NCBI GenBank assembly: GCA_001839685.1
Contig: MLAK01001029.1
Span: 1-37,125, forward strand
From: Tritrichomonas foetus
Lineage: Eukaryota; Parabasalia; Tritrichomonadida; Tritrichomonadidae
Length of the DNA stretch: 37,125 nucleotides
Direction of reading: 5' to 3'
The position numbers and the translations under genes were made by a program. Positions 27,509 to 37,125 of the stretch are shown here, one piece after another. How positions within the stretch are numbered: the stretch's first letter is position 1; each line of letters begins with the position of its first letter. The notes beneath the pieces are model-generated. The model made no database searches and was not told the DNA's origin. It saw only the letters and a list, made by a program, of their open reading frames with translations.

Positions 27509-28808
27509 TTACATATCTTCCATGATCGCTTCTGTGATAATGTTAGATGGATCTTTATAATTTGACATATGCATTGCTGGATTTGGTCTCGAGAGAACAT
27601 CTGAAAATGATGCACTGGATAATGAAAATGATGCAGATGATTCCGAAGTTTCAGCAAGCGCGAGTTGAGCTTGCTGATTTTCGATCTCTTTTGCTGCTTC
27701 TTCTTTCTTTTTCAGAAGTTCAAAAATCGAATCGTGTCCCTGCAATTTTGCCCAATCCAGTGGAGTTCGTTGAATTTTATCTTTATGATTCATATCGGCG
27801 CCAGATGCAACTAAAATTTCGAAAATTGTACAACTTCCAATTTCACAAGCTTTTTGAAGAGGTGTTTCTCGCCATAAATTTTCAGCGTCTACTAAAGCAC
27901 CTCTTTCTAAAAGAACTCTTACTATTTTATCTTGTGTTTGCCAAGCAGCTAAATGTAGTACAGTATTTCCTTGTGCATCTCTTGCATTAATATCAGCACC
28001 ACTATCAAGCAAAATTGTTAGAATATCTAGTCTATAATTAATAACAGCAAGATGTGTTGCTGTTTTGCCATTAAACATTTTGCCAATATCAGCTCCATGA
28101 TTTATGAGTGAACGAATGATTTCTAAGTCACCAACTGTAATAGCAATGTTTAGTGGTGGTCCATCTTTATTTGGTGTGTTAGGATCAGTTCCATTGTCAA
28201 GAAGAAATTCAACAATAGCATCATTACAACATTGACAAGCTCTATGAAGTGAATTACAGCCAAAATTATCAACATGATTAATATCAGCACCTTCTTGAAA
28301 TAAATATTGTACTATTTCCATATGCGCAAACCAGCAAGCTAAAATCATTGGTGTATAATAAATAAATAAATAAAAATTCCTTGATAAATAAAAAATATAA
28401 AACAGATGTAACACAGTTAACATCAATTCCACGCTCGTGCAATAATTTTACAACTTCAAAATGACCATGGCGAGCAGCAAAATGCATAGATGTCCAATTA
28501 AAAATAGAAAAAAACTTGATCAAAAAATGAATAAATTTCATTGTAAAAAAAAAATAAAAACATTAGCTTGTTCTGGTGGACTTCCATGATCTAACAAGTA
28601 TGTTAAACAATTGACACTCCCGTAGGCTGCACAAATGTGTGGCAAGGAAAATGTTTGAGAGTGGTAATCTAGAATCCAAACTTCTGGAATCAGTAAATAA
28701 TAAAAAGACGGTATTTTTAGGTCGAGGACCCTTTGAGAGCTCTTTTATAAGTTTCTGAAGATTATCCTTTTTACAGAAACTGACATAGCGCTCAACATCA
28801 TTATTCAT
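27509..28808 (-). CDS. Ankyrin-repeat protein gene interrupted by three T-rich segments
   Basis: On the minus strand a single ankyrin protein is recoverable in four pieces. The start ATG is at 28808 (MNNDVERYVSFCKKDNLQKL). The second piece, around 28687-28562, reads SLPHICAAYGSVNCLTYLLD. The third, about 28499-28404, reads WTSMHFAARHGHFEVVKLLH. From 28357 a long intact frame runs to the TAA at 27509 with about seven more repeats (such as NGKTATHLAVINYRLDILTI and GNTVLHLAAWQTQDKIVRVL) and a Glu/Ser-rich tail. The pieces are separated by T-rich DNA at 28709-28684 (perhaps further), 28561-28500 and 28403-28358, each beginning GT(C/T)TTTT. The middle one can be removed as a GT-AG segment in frame; the other two cannot. 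This gene is either intron-bearing in an unfamiliar way or a pseudogene. Ankyrin proteins bind other proteins, and no partner can be named. Confidence 0.75.
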
Positions 28809-29344
28809 CAGAGTTCGTTTTTAGAAATTTCAATTCTTATTTGTTCAGATTCATTGAAAGAAAAAATTACATATTTTGGCCATAACTCGTGATTAAATTA
28901 ATTATCTTCAAACTATTCTTAGGATTATATTAACACTATAAATTCACTAATATATTTATCATTATATTATTCGATTATTGGATTTGTTGATTTGAATGTA
29001 TGGAGCGCTGAGGCAAAATAGAATTGTTGATTAATTCTCATTTGCTTTGTATCTCCTATCATAGAGTCCAAAATTCATTTCGGTAAATATCTCTGAAAAA
29101 AGTGGTTTTACTTCTCCAAAAATCTTATTATGATTGGAAGCTAATTATTTAAGAGATATGAACATGAAATAATAATAAAAGTAATGTTTTTAGACATATA
29201 TCAATGAACGAAAAAAAGTATTTCAAATCGACGAAATACAGAAAAAGTTTGGCATATTCAAACTTTTCTATTGATGACATTAATTTCAATAGAAAAAGGC
29301 CAAATTGAAAAACAATATTATGGAGACCGTTTATTCAAAATCTC
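28809..29344. other. Divergent intergenic region
   Basis: About 540 bases between the ankyrin gene (-) and the BEACH gene (+), both starting from here. It is AT-rich without open frames, repeats or RNA genes that I can see. Both promoters must lie in it; the exact elements are not clear. I find no good YACTTTTT motif close to either start. Confidence 0.5.
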
Positions 29345-32300
29345 ATGTTTAACACTGGTGTGAATGAGCAGATTATAGATACAATCAAATTATTACTCAC
29401 AGAGGCACAAACTTCTGATGAAGTAACGCGTTGCCAATTAATTTTACAGACAAATCAATTTTTTCCACAAGTTTTAAAAAATGCGAAAAAAACATCGAAG
29501 TTTTTTAGCTCTTTAGTTCAAGCATCTTGTCAGTTTATCAAAATTATGACGCCTAACCTCAAACTTTTCCTCGTTGATGACGAAAAAGCCAAAGTTATTA
29601 GCACAATTATGACAATGTTTTTAAACTCTTGTGTGGCCGAAAATACAGCTCAAGATATGTCATTTTTTGTTATTTCTTTTGCGTTTAATGATTTTTCGCA
29701 ATTGCCATCAACGAAGGTTTTTGAACCGTTTTTACTTTCTTTCTTTTCCAATCCACTTTTTGCTGTTCCTTTTGAAGTGGCTGGTGGGCTTCTTGCTTTA
29801 TGGGAACTTTTAATGAATGAAAATAAATCATATTTATGTGGAATTATTTTTCCAGAAATTACAAAAACTATTCATCTTTATTTTCAATCTGATAACCCTG
29901 AACCAGCTGTTGCTTTCCTTCAACATGTAAATGCAAATTTCATGAAGATTCCAGAAACAAATGTATTTTTGTCTTTTCAATTTTTATTTGATCTGATTTT
30001 TCATAGCCGACATCATCTCCTTTTTAAATTTATTGAAATTGGTGGCTTTAAAACCATAAATAAATATATTTTGGAAAAAAATGACCCACAATTAATAATC
30101 GTCTATCAAATGTTTAGACCAATGTGTACTGAAATGCCTCCAAATTCTGTCGTTCATCCAATCATTGCAGAGCTTTTTTCATTAATCATTACGAAAAATG
30201 TGACAAAAGATGTAAAAATTGCCGCTTTAACTCAACTTTATCAAGCAATTGGACAGTTCCCAAGGAACCAATGCCCAATTCGACCAAAAGATCTTCATCT
30301 TTTAGGAATTTCTTTTAAAAATGATAAGGATTCGCTTTTATTATTTTTCAGAATTTGCTCAGTGATTTCATCAACTTATGATTTTGATATGACTCCAACT
30401 TTCCCCGATTTTCAAGTGCTTTGTACATTTAAATTAGCAATTGAAAATGATGTTCAGATTTTATTTGAAATGTTTAAGAAAATTGGAAATAAATTCACAC
30501 CTTATTCGCTTGATTTCTTTTCAAGTTTAACAAATTCAATAACGAATGACGAATTTAAAGGATTAATTAAGAAATATCCAATAATTGTTGGTTTATTAAG
30601 CAATTGCTTTTTAGGTCAAGCAACAAACGAAAAATTATTACATCATATTTTCAGTTTTGTTCCAAATCTTAATATTAAAGAGAATACTTTAGTTTCATTA
30701 ATTTTGAAATCACCTACAAATATTGAAATTTTACTGAATTTTTTAAAGAGTTCAACAGATGCTGCTGTAATTAATGCTTTATTTAAATTCATGATTCATA
30801 TTTTTGCTTCTTCTTCAATGCATCGTTCAATTTTCAATAATTTGCATTGTTTACAGCATTTGGCAACAGTGAAAGCACCACCTGGCTTAATTTTTGATTT
30901 ATTCGTTTCTTTATCAGGTCGCCATTTTTCAGTTTTACTTGATCGTGATGTTGCAGAATTTCTTAAATCTGTTAATTTCTTCCAAATGTCAACAGATTCG
31001 ATTTATAGGCTTGCATTCGCCATTTTCCAAAATAGTCCAATAACCAATCCATTTTTAGTGTTTCCTTCAATTTTATCTCGTTGTGGTGATTTCAAAATTA
31101 CATCACCTTATGATATGTGGTTATGTGGACAATATGGAATTGAAACATGGCTTAAAGAAACAGGAAAAAAGATAGATGAATTTCCATGCATTGTTGATAT
31201 TGCACAAAGATATATTTTGCCAAAGCATGTTCAAATTTTCTTCGAATTTCCTAAATTGTTTTCAGAAAGTTGTAGTGACATATTTGGCTCTACACCATTA
31301 TTTGAATTTCCAAAAGATTTAATCCACACAAAAATTTCTATTCCTGTTTCAAATGAAATTCGTTCCATTTCATTTTGGTTTTTCTTTAAAGAATATCCAC
31401 CCGCTTCACAAAACATTTGCACATTCAATAACATTTCATTTTATGCAACTGGAAACGAACTTTTTATTAATAAGAAATTAATAACTGAATATCCAATAAA
31501 CCGATGGTATCATGTTGTTATTTCAATGACTGACAGAATGGCCGCGACTGTTTTTCTTAATGCAAGAAATGTCTTTACTGCTACAGCAAGCCAATCAGGA
31601 ACCATGATTTTTGGTGGTGATAAAAATCCTGGTTATTGGTTTTTGGGAGGTGCTATTCGACTATATAAGACTACCGTTCCACAGCCAATTGTTGAAAAGT
31701 TATATAATAGAGGAGTTCGATCTGTTATTAAATTAGATGAAAATACTGAACATAATATTATAACACCAACTACATTTATTCCATTATTTAATGATCCAAA
31801 GCAATCCGAGTGGCTTTCTGAAAATAGTCGTCCAGTACCATCATTTTCTTTTATTTATCACATTAATCATGCTTATCGTGGAGGAACTTGCCCATTAACA
31901 TTAATTTTCCAACGTCTTCAAGAAAAGAAAATTGAAGAATGTACACATTTATTAAATGCACTATGCTCTCTTCAACAGCTTGGCTATTCATCATGGGCAC
32001 CAAATATTTTTGCCGTTAGAATGAGTGCTATTTTCTTACTTTGTCCACAATTATTTGATAGTAATACTTTCACTAATGTTTTAAGCTGTTTCACGTCGGA
32101 TTTAACTGATACTATTATGTGGGATTCTATTTTATCATTTTTACTCGATTTTTCTTTGTTCAATTCATCTCATAAAAGTTTTATCATCTCTAAAATGTTC
32201 GAATATGTGGCACAATTCTCGATTGATGATAAAATTTCAACAATGCTTGCACATTTCATTTTCCATGTTCTTGAGCTAGTTGATTGTGACGAATCTGATT

Positions 32301-35300
32301 CAGATGCGCTTCTTGCTTTGATTTATAAAATTAAACCAAGTTCAAACCAAGTTGCACGGTTAATCGCATCACTTCCCGACTTTAAAGATCATTTTTCGAA
32401 TCCGACCATGAAATATAAACCTGTTTTTGAAGGGCATATATACCAAACTTTACTTGATTACATTTTAAGGAATCCTGAGGGATTTACACATTATTATTTA
32501 GTATACATAATACCTCTTCTCGATGCAATTAAATTAATAATGACATTAATTCCTGGTAAAATACCTTTATCTGATAGACAAAAAATGCTTTATTATTTCC
32601 TTTCTAAAACGGCAATGAAAGAGAGCTGGGATGTTATTATTTCATTAATTGTCAATAACAAAGTCAATGTTCAAAAAAATGCTCTATTCAACTTCAAAGT
32701 TGAACATGAATTCCATCATTTATTAATTGTTTATTTGTCATTTGTTGGAATTCATGCATTAAACAATAAAGATGACCAATTTTACCACAAGTTATGGCCA
32801 AAAATGCTTAAATTGACAATATCTATAATACCTGATATTCAAGATCTTAGTAGGAGCTTATTATTTGCCATTGATCAACTTCTTAGCTTTGGAAAACTTT
32901 CTCGCTTTTTGAGTGTTTTCCCATTTGTTCCTTCATTAACGGATCCAGAAAAAATTGCTGATTTTGCTCTTAGCGAAGGTCAGCCTTTCCCAGAAACACG
33001 TAGTAAAAATGATACACATCCAACATTCCCAAATGTTGATTCTATTGTTGAAGAAACAAGAAACAAAGTTTTAGGATTATTACCTGAGAAAAGATATCTT
33101 TTACCACCCAATTCTGATCAATTTATTACATCACATCGTGAAAAATATACTGAATCATTTATAGATGAAACTGTTAAAGCTAACACTGAAGTTTATTGGG
33201 CCGATTGGAACGCAATAATGCCACCTCGAACTTTTAAAATCGAAGCTGTTGAAAAAAGTTCCTACATGAGAGATTCATTAAAACTTTCTGCTGCAATTAT
33301 TCTCAATGTAATATCAAAACCTGACATTTTCAAATCTGGCTTCGTTCATGTAATGCTGAATAATGCTTTAATGAATACAAAACTTTCTATTTACATATTT
33401 AGATCCTTATTCTTTGAAATATGCCAACAATGCATCATTAAGAAAGTTTTCGATCAGTTCATTGTGAATTTTATTTGCTTTTCGATTGGTGAAGGCTGGT
33501 TCAAAAATAAAATCATTGAAGTTTTAGGAATTATGTTGAATTTACTTGCTAAAGTTGAATCTCCTGTTAGTCGAACATTCGGAACATATATAATTCTTAG
33601 TTTTTCTTTGATTCAAAAAAGCCAAGTTCCAGATCTTCTGAAACTTTTTGTAACTTACAGGGATCTAATATTTTCTAAAGAAAGTTTAAAGCGTGAACAA
33701 TTTATCTTCATGCTATTTGATCGCCTTAAAACCTATGTTGATGAATTTAAAGAACATGTTGTACCAGTTTGTCAAATATTTGCGGATGCTTTGCCACCAT
33801 TAATCAATGTAAAGGATGAAAAATGTGAAGAAAATCTAATTTACAACTATTTAATTTTAGCACTTAAAATGATGGCTAAAAGTGGTGCTGCTTCATTAAA
33901 CCAATTATCTTTAGATGAACCTGAACTTGATAGCTTCTTCCGTGAAAAATATGAAGAAGTTAGAGAATCATTTGATGAAAGACTTCGTCAAAATGTTGTT
34001 AAAAATTTAACAGTAAATGCAGACAGAAGAATTAAACTGGCAACAATTTTCTTCCAGCAAGCAGATGAACTTACACGGAATGCAAATAATTCGATTGTTC
34101 AAAATATCTCAATTTCTTCAATTATTCGATTCCATGAACGAGAAATGCTTTTATTCGATGAAGATAATTTCTTACGTATGAGAGAAAGACTCCTTACGCC
34201 ACATCAGTACTTCAAAGTTAGTCTAACCAAAACTAAGACATTATCTTTGCTTTCTGATCCAGTTTATCCAACAAGAAGACTCGAAAAATCCCCAATGCTT
34301 TATAAAATCCCTGAATTTCCAGCTGTTAACGTTACTGATGTTTCACCGGATTTACCGTTTGTCGAAGAACAATTAACCATATTACCTTCAATTTTAACTG
34401 GGCAACTGGAAATTGATTACCAGCCATATGAAATATTAATGATGCATAGTCCAAATCAACTTAACTTAACGTTTTCATATCATTTTGAAATTGATGATTG
34501 GCTTTTACTTGCTATTTTGCAAAATACTGTGAACCGAGGGGAAAAATTTTTGTTCTTAGAAAATGTTTCCCTTCTTTATGGACTTGACCCACTTAGTGGT
34601 GTTGTTATGTTGAATGAAAACTATATGTTCTTTGTTGAAGGCCTTCGAGCAACAGAAACTGGTATAAGATTTGCACCCTCGACGATGCCAAATGCACTAT
34701 ATTCATTTTACATATCATATATGATTAGTGGATACTTTGGGCAGTGTTACTTATTTTCCGGGCATCCAATTCTCCAACTTCCTAAGTCCTTAATAGTTTC
34801 ATGCACTCCACATTTATGGCTACAAGAGCCAATTTCTGTTGAAGTAAACTTTTTGTTTGGCTGGTCATTCATTATGATTGCTGAATCATCAAAAGTTTTT
34901 AAAAAACTAGGAAAATTTTTGAGTGATACTGTTGATACAAACTATTCGTTCTTCCCACCACCATCAAATGTTCCATCACCTATTCGGTCTGGACGTTTAC
35001 TTCGAAGTTCACTGAAAGAGCTTTCGAAAGACTGGGTTGATGAATCACTTGATAATTTCACATACCTTTGTTGTTTGAACAGACTTGGATCACGCAGTTT
35101 CTTAGATTTTTCACAATATTTCGTGTTTCCATGGGTATTTTCTGAATATAAAGAAGTTAAAGATGTTGATGATCTTCCAACAAGACCATTAAATTTACCA
35201 ATGGGCCAAATTGGACAAGATCGACTTGAAAGATTTGATTCTATCTTTGAAGATTCTGGAACACACTTTTACGGCACTCACTATATGCATCTTGGTGTTG

Positions 35301-36913
35301 TTCTGTTTTACTTATTTAGAAATGATCCATTTTGTCTGTTTTCTATTTATTTCCATCATGGTTATGATCATCCCAATCGTGTTTTTCATGATATTCCAGA
35401 AGCTTGGAATTCTGCTGCAATTATGCATCCGACTGATGTTAAAGAAATTGTTCCACAGATGTTTTGTGTTCCAGAATTCTTGACAAATACGTCATCTTTA
35501 CCACTTACAAGCACTACTGATGGAAGACCAGTTGATAATGTAACTCTTGCCAAATGGGCAACAAATCCACGCGATTTTATCTACAAGCAGCGTTATGCGC
35601 TTGAATCCGAAAAAATTTCGCTACATATAAATGAATGGATTGATCTTATTTTCGGTTATAAATCTCGTGGAGAAGCATCTGTTGAGGCTAAAAATGTTTA
35701 TCAACCACTTTGCTATCCAGAAAGCAAAGAAAGCGGGGCAGATTATGATGAGAATGATGCAATTGATAGAGAAGCTGCAATTACATGTATTATTAACTTT
35801 GGACAATGCGCCAAACAACTGTTTAAATCCCCACATCAAGTTAGAACAAAATCATTCTTAGTTAAAACTCATATAATGACTGATCCAAGTAAACTTACAC
35901 ACCAAAGAATCAATCCAAAAGAATTCACCTGGCCTATTGGTGATGTTTCAATTCAAGGGTCAAATATTTGTACAGCAAGTAATGTTTCCAAATTGCTATT
36001 TGGATCATTAATTCGATATTCCTCCCAACGTGGTGCAATGGTTAAACAAAAGGAAAGTGGTGCACCAGTTATTCCTTTATTTGATGCATTCAACAGTATT
36101 GATTTCTTTGTTCTTTCACCAGATGGTGCTGTTGCAGTTCTATTCCAGAAAGAAGGAAGCTTTACAGTATATACACTCACTTATGAAAAAGGTGAAGTGA
36201 ATGGTGGAAGATTAATGATGCGTTTACAAACACTATCAAATGTTTATTCTGCATCAGTATCTACTCTTCACTTTTTGATTGTTGCATCATGTGGAGAAAC
36301 TGTTCAACGTTTCGACTTAGGTCTTCAAGCCGAAGTTGAACCAATTCAAGTCGGATTCTTCGCACGAAGAGTCGCAATTGATGATAAAGCTGCTTTAATC
36401 ATCATTGGTGGTGATAAAGAACTTGGTATTTGGTCAATAAGTGGACAATTCTTAATGAAAAAGAATATTGACTCACCTGTGTCAGTCATTGCTGTTTCAG
36501 GACTTGATGAGTACATAAAGAACAGGTTCTTCATCACTGGACACTTAAATGGGTATGTTCAATTTTGGGCTGTTGATTATACGAATAATGAAATCATTCA
36601 ACTTAAATCTACGAAGATCTTCAATCGTCCTGTTCTTCGAATATCTATTGATGACGATTCAAGAAGAGCTGTTGCAACATCTTGGACTGAAATGTACGTT
36701 TTCGACTACTTTGGAAGTAATGCACCACAACTAAAGAAAGAATATGCAATTGAATGCAGCAACTGCGGTGAAGTTTTGACACAGAAACCAAAGATATGTT
36801 CACATTGTCATAGATTCTATTGTTCCAAATGTGATCCACAATCACCAAATAAGCTTTGCTTACAATGCAATCAAATTCAATCTTATGATCCTGGAGCTGA
36901 ATTAGTTCTTTAA
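29345..36913 (+). CDS. Giant BEACH-domain protein with ConA-like, PH-BEACH, WD40 and zinc-finger regions
   Basis: This 2522-residue, single-exon protein belongs to the BEACH/BDCP family of large scaffolds for lysosome, autophagy and membrane traffic. Domain order from sequence: a long helical (ARM/HEAT-like) N-terminal region; a ConA-like lectin fold at about 660-785 (RSISFWFFFKEY, RWYHVVISM, YWFLGGAIRLYK); further helical region; PH-BEACH at about 1685-1870; BEACH at about 1900-2165 (TRPLNLPMGQIGQDRLERFD, THFYGTHYMHLGVVLFYL, ELVPQM-like EIVPQMFCVPEFL, HINEWIDLIFGYKSRGEASV); WD40 repeats at about 2255-2455; and a C-terminal zinc finger at about 2470-2509 with four CxxC pairs (CSNC, CSHC, CSKC, CLQC). 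That order, with a FYVE-like finger at the end, matches the WDFY3/ALFY branch. Phosphoinositide binding by the finger is not certain. The start is the first ATG, and the stop reads TAAA. Confidence 0.95.
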   Translation: MFNTGVNEQIIDTIKLLLTEAQTSDEVTRCQLILQTNQFFPQVLKNAKKTSKFFSSLVQASCQFIKIMTPNLKLFLVDDEKAKVISTIMTMFLNSCVAENTAQDMSFFVISFAFNDFSQLPSTKVFEPFLLSFFSNPLFAVPFEVAGGLLALWELLMNENKSYLCGIIFPEITKTIHLYFQSDNPEPAVAFLQHVNANFMKIPETNVFLSFQFLFDLIFHSRHHLLFKFIEIGGFKTINKYILEKNDPQLIIVYQMFRPMCTEMPPNSVVHPIIAELFSLIITKNVTKDVKIAALTQLYQAIGQFPRNQCPIRPKDLHLLGISFKNDKDSLLLFFRICSVISSTYDFDMTPTFPDFQVLCTFKLAIENDVQILFEMFKKIGNKFTPYSLDFFSSLTNSITNDEFKGLIKKYPIIVGLLSNCFLGQATNEKLLHHIFSFVPNLNIKENTLVSLILKSPTNIEILLNFLKSSTDAAVINALFKFMIHIFASSSMHRSIFNNLHCLQHLATVKAPPGLIFDLFVSLSGRHFSVLLDRDVAEFLKSVNFFQMSTDSIYRLAFAIFQNSPITNPFLVFPSILSRCGDFKITSPYDMWLCGQYGIETWLKETGKKIDEFPCIVDIAQRYILPKHVQIFFEFPKLFSESCSDIFGSTPLFEFPKDLIHTKISIPVSNEIRSISFWFFFKEYPPASQNICTFNNISFYATGNELFINKKLITEYPINRWYHVVISMTDRMAATVFLNARNVFTATASQSGTMIFGGDKNPGYWFLGGAIRLYKTTVPQPIVEKLYNRGVRSVIKLDENTEHNIITPTTFIPLFNDPKQSEWLSENSRPVPSFSFIYHINHAYRGGTCPLTLIFQRLQEKKIEECTHLLNALCSLQQLGYSSWAPNIFAVRMSAIFLLCPQLFDSNTFTNVLSCFTSDLTDTIMWDSILSFLLDFSLFNSSHKSFIISKMFEYVAQFSIDDKISTMLAHFIFHVLELVDCDESDSDALLALIYKIKPSSNQVARLIASLPDFKDHFSNPTMKYKPVFEGHIYQTLLDYILRNPEGFTHYYLVYIIPLLDAIKLIMTLIPGKIPLSDRQKMLYYFLSKTAMKESWDVIISLIVNNKVNVQKNALFNFKVEHEFHHLLIVYLSFVGIHALNNKDDQFYHKLWPKMLKLTISIIPDIQDLSRSLLFAIDQLLSFGKLSRFLSVFPFVPSLTDPEKIADFALSEGQPFPETRSKNDTHPTFPNVDSIVEETRNKVLGLLPEKRYLLPPNSDQFITSHREKYTESFIDETVKANTEVYWADWNAIMPPRTFKIEAVEKSSYMRDSLKLSAAIILNVISKPDIFKSGFVHVMLNNALMNTKLSIYIFRSLFFEICQQCIIKKVFDQFIVNFICFSIGEGWFKNKIIEVLGIMLNLLAKVESPVSRTFGTYIILSFSLIQKSQVPDLLKLFVTYRDLIFSKESLKREQFIFMLFDRLKTYVDEFKEHVVPVCQIFADALPPLINVKDEKCEENLIYNYLILALKMMAKSGAASLNQLSLDEPELDSFFREKYEEVRESFDERLRQNVVKNLTVNADRRIKLATIFFQQADELTRNANNSIVQNISISSIIRFHEREMLLFDEDNFLRMRERLLTPHQYFKVSLTKTKTLSLLSDPVYPTRRLEKSPMLYKIPEFPAVNVTDVSPDLPFVEEQLTILPSILTGQLEIDYQPYEILMMHSPNQLNLTFSYHFEIDDWLLLAILQNTVNRGEKFLFLENVSLLYGLDPLSGVVMLNENYMFFVEGLRATETGIRFAPSTMPNALYSFYISYMISGYFGQCYLFSGHPILQLPKSLIVSCTPHLWLQEPISVEVNFLFGWSFIMIAESSKVFKKLGKFLSDTVDTNYSFFPPPSNVPSPIRSGRLLRSSLKELSKDWVDESLDNFTYLCCLNRLGSRSFLDFSQYFVFPWVFSEYKEVKDVDDLPTRPLNLPMGQIGQDRLERFDSIFEDSGTHFYGTHYMHLGVVLFYLFRNDPFCLFSIYFHHGYDHPNRVFHDIPEAWNSAAIMHPTDVKEIVPQMFCVPEFLTNTSSLPLTSTTDGRPVDNVTLAKWATNPRDFIYKQRYALESEKISLHINEWIDLIFGYKSRGEASVEAKNVYQPLCYPESKESGADYDENDAIDREAAITCIINFGQCAKQLFKSPHQVRTKSFLVKTHIMTDPSKLTHQRINPKEFTWPIGDVSIQGSNICTASNVSKLLFGSLIRYSSQRGAMVKQKESGAPVIPLFDAFNSIDFFVLSPDGAVAVLFQKEGSFTVYTLTYEKGEVNGGRLMMRLQTLSNVYSASVSTLHFLIVASCGETVQRFDLGLQAEVEPIQVGFFARRVAIDDKAALIIIGGDKELGIWSISGQFLMKKNIDSPVSVIAVSGLDEYIKNRFFITGHLNGYVQFWAVDYTNNEIIQLKSTKIFNRPVLRISIDDDSRRAVATSWTEMYVFDYFGSNAPQLKKEYAIECSNCGEVLTQKPKICSHCHRFYCSKCDPQSPNKLCLQCNQIQSYDPGAELVL

Positions 36914-37083
36914 AATTATGTTTTATTTTCTTATTTTTTTACACATTTGTTTCTAAATTATACCATTACTTTTGACTTTATCTTTCTTATTGATCTATTG
37001 AAATGTTATTTTGAAACATTTTTCATGCATTATGTTCATGGAAATGTGTGGGGGAAAAAAAAGGTGAATTAAGTAGACCTATA
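36914..37083. other. 3' flank of BEACH gene
   Basis: Starting five bases after the stop, the flank reads ATGTTTTATTTTCTTATTTTT, which resembles a single copy of the T-rich 17-bp repeat unit found downstream of the kinase gene (ATGTTTATTTTCTTGTT). It may mark a 3'-processing or termination signal. Nothing else is seen. Confidence 0.35.
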
Positions 37084-37124
37084 AGTTGTGATAAGTTGCA
37101 GCTTCGCTTCAACTTATCCCAACT
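37084..37124. repeat. Strong hairpin at the window end
   Basis: AGTTGTGATAAGTTG (37084-37098) and CAACTTATCCCAACT (37110-37124) are complementary at 14 of 15 positions. The 11-base loop can extend the stem further by AGC/GCT around TTC. It could be one end of a mobile element, an RNA hairpin, or a terminator-like structure. It is cut by the window end, so its full extent is unknown. Confidence 0.7.
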
Positions 37125-37125
37125 C

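Overview
This is AT-rich nuclear DNA from a protist, almost certainly a parabasalid (trichomonad). Tritrichomonas is my best guess and Trichomonas the main alternative. The evidence is: large genes with no introns (one open frame runs 7.6 kb), short R2R3-type Myb proteins, an ankyrin protein of the kind expanded in trichomonads, a small CAMK-like kinase, a BEACH-domain giant, and stop codons that often read TAAA. A run of Ns inside a tandem repeat shows this is a draft scaffold.

Layout from left to right. 1-1367: no intact gene. 1368-3076 (+): ankyrin-like protein whose 3' end is cut off by a one-base frameshift. 3480-6857 (-): HECT ubiquitin ligase of the TRIP12/Ufd4/UPL3 type. 6986-7088: unusually GC-rich patch that can fold into a long helix, a candidate non-coding RNA. 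7399-9216 (-): protein with a CAMSAP/CH-like region. 10239-10886 (+): FCP1/SCP-type DxDx phosphatase. 12134-12811 (+): R2R3 Myb. 13963-14306: short element with 22-bp inverted ends, MITE-like. 15130-15861 (+): second R2R3 Myb gene, split by an in-frame TAA. 15929-16040: 17-bp minisatellite. 16082-17005 (-): kinase. 17081-18190: element with 21-bp inverted ends carrying a decayed gene. 19342-20781 (+): helical, ARM-like protein. 21240-21797 (+): VPS29. 21836-22257: 15-bp minisatellite containing the assembly gap. 22419-23756 (+): coiled-coil protein. 24067-24441 (+): small unknown protein. 24686-26110 (-): UDP-glucose pyrophosphorylase. 27042-27287 (-): DPY30-type protein. 27509-28808 (-): ankyrin protein interrupted by three T-rich segments. 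29345-36913 (+): BEACH/WD40/zinc-finger protein. A strong hairpin lies at the very end.

The genes do not form a pathway. They are single eukaryotic transcription units on both strands with no operon logic. Loose themes are membrane traffic (VPS29, BEACH), transcription and chromatin (two Mybs, DPY30, CTD-type phosphatase), ubiquitin and kinase signalling, and glycogen/UDP-sugar metabolism.

The most interesting signals outside ordinary genes are: (1) three T-rich interruptions at equivalent positions of successive ankyrin repeats; (2) the GC-rich foldable patch upstream of the HECT gene; (3) two sequence-related minisatellites, each about 40 bp downstream of a stop codon and in sense with that gene; (4) a recurring YACTTTTT(T)(G/C)A motif upstream of several starts; (5) two inverted-repeat elements. 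No clearly new system with a definable function can be asserted from sequence alone.
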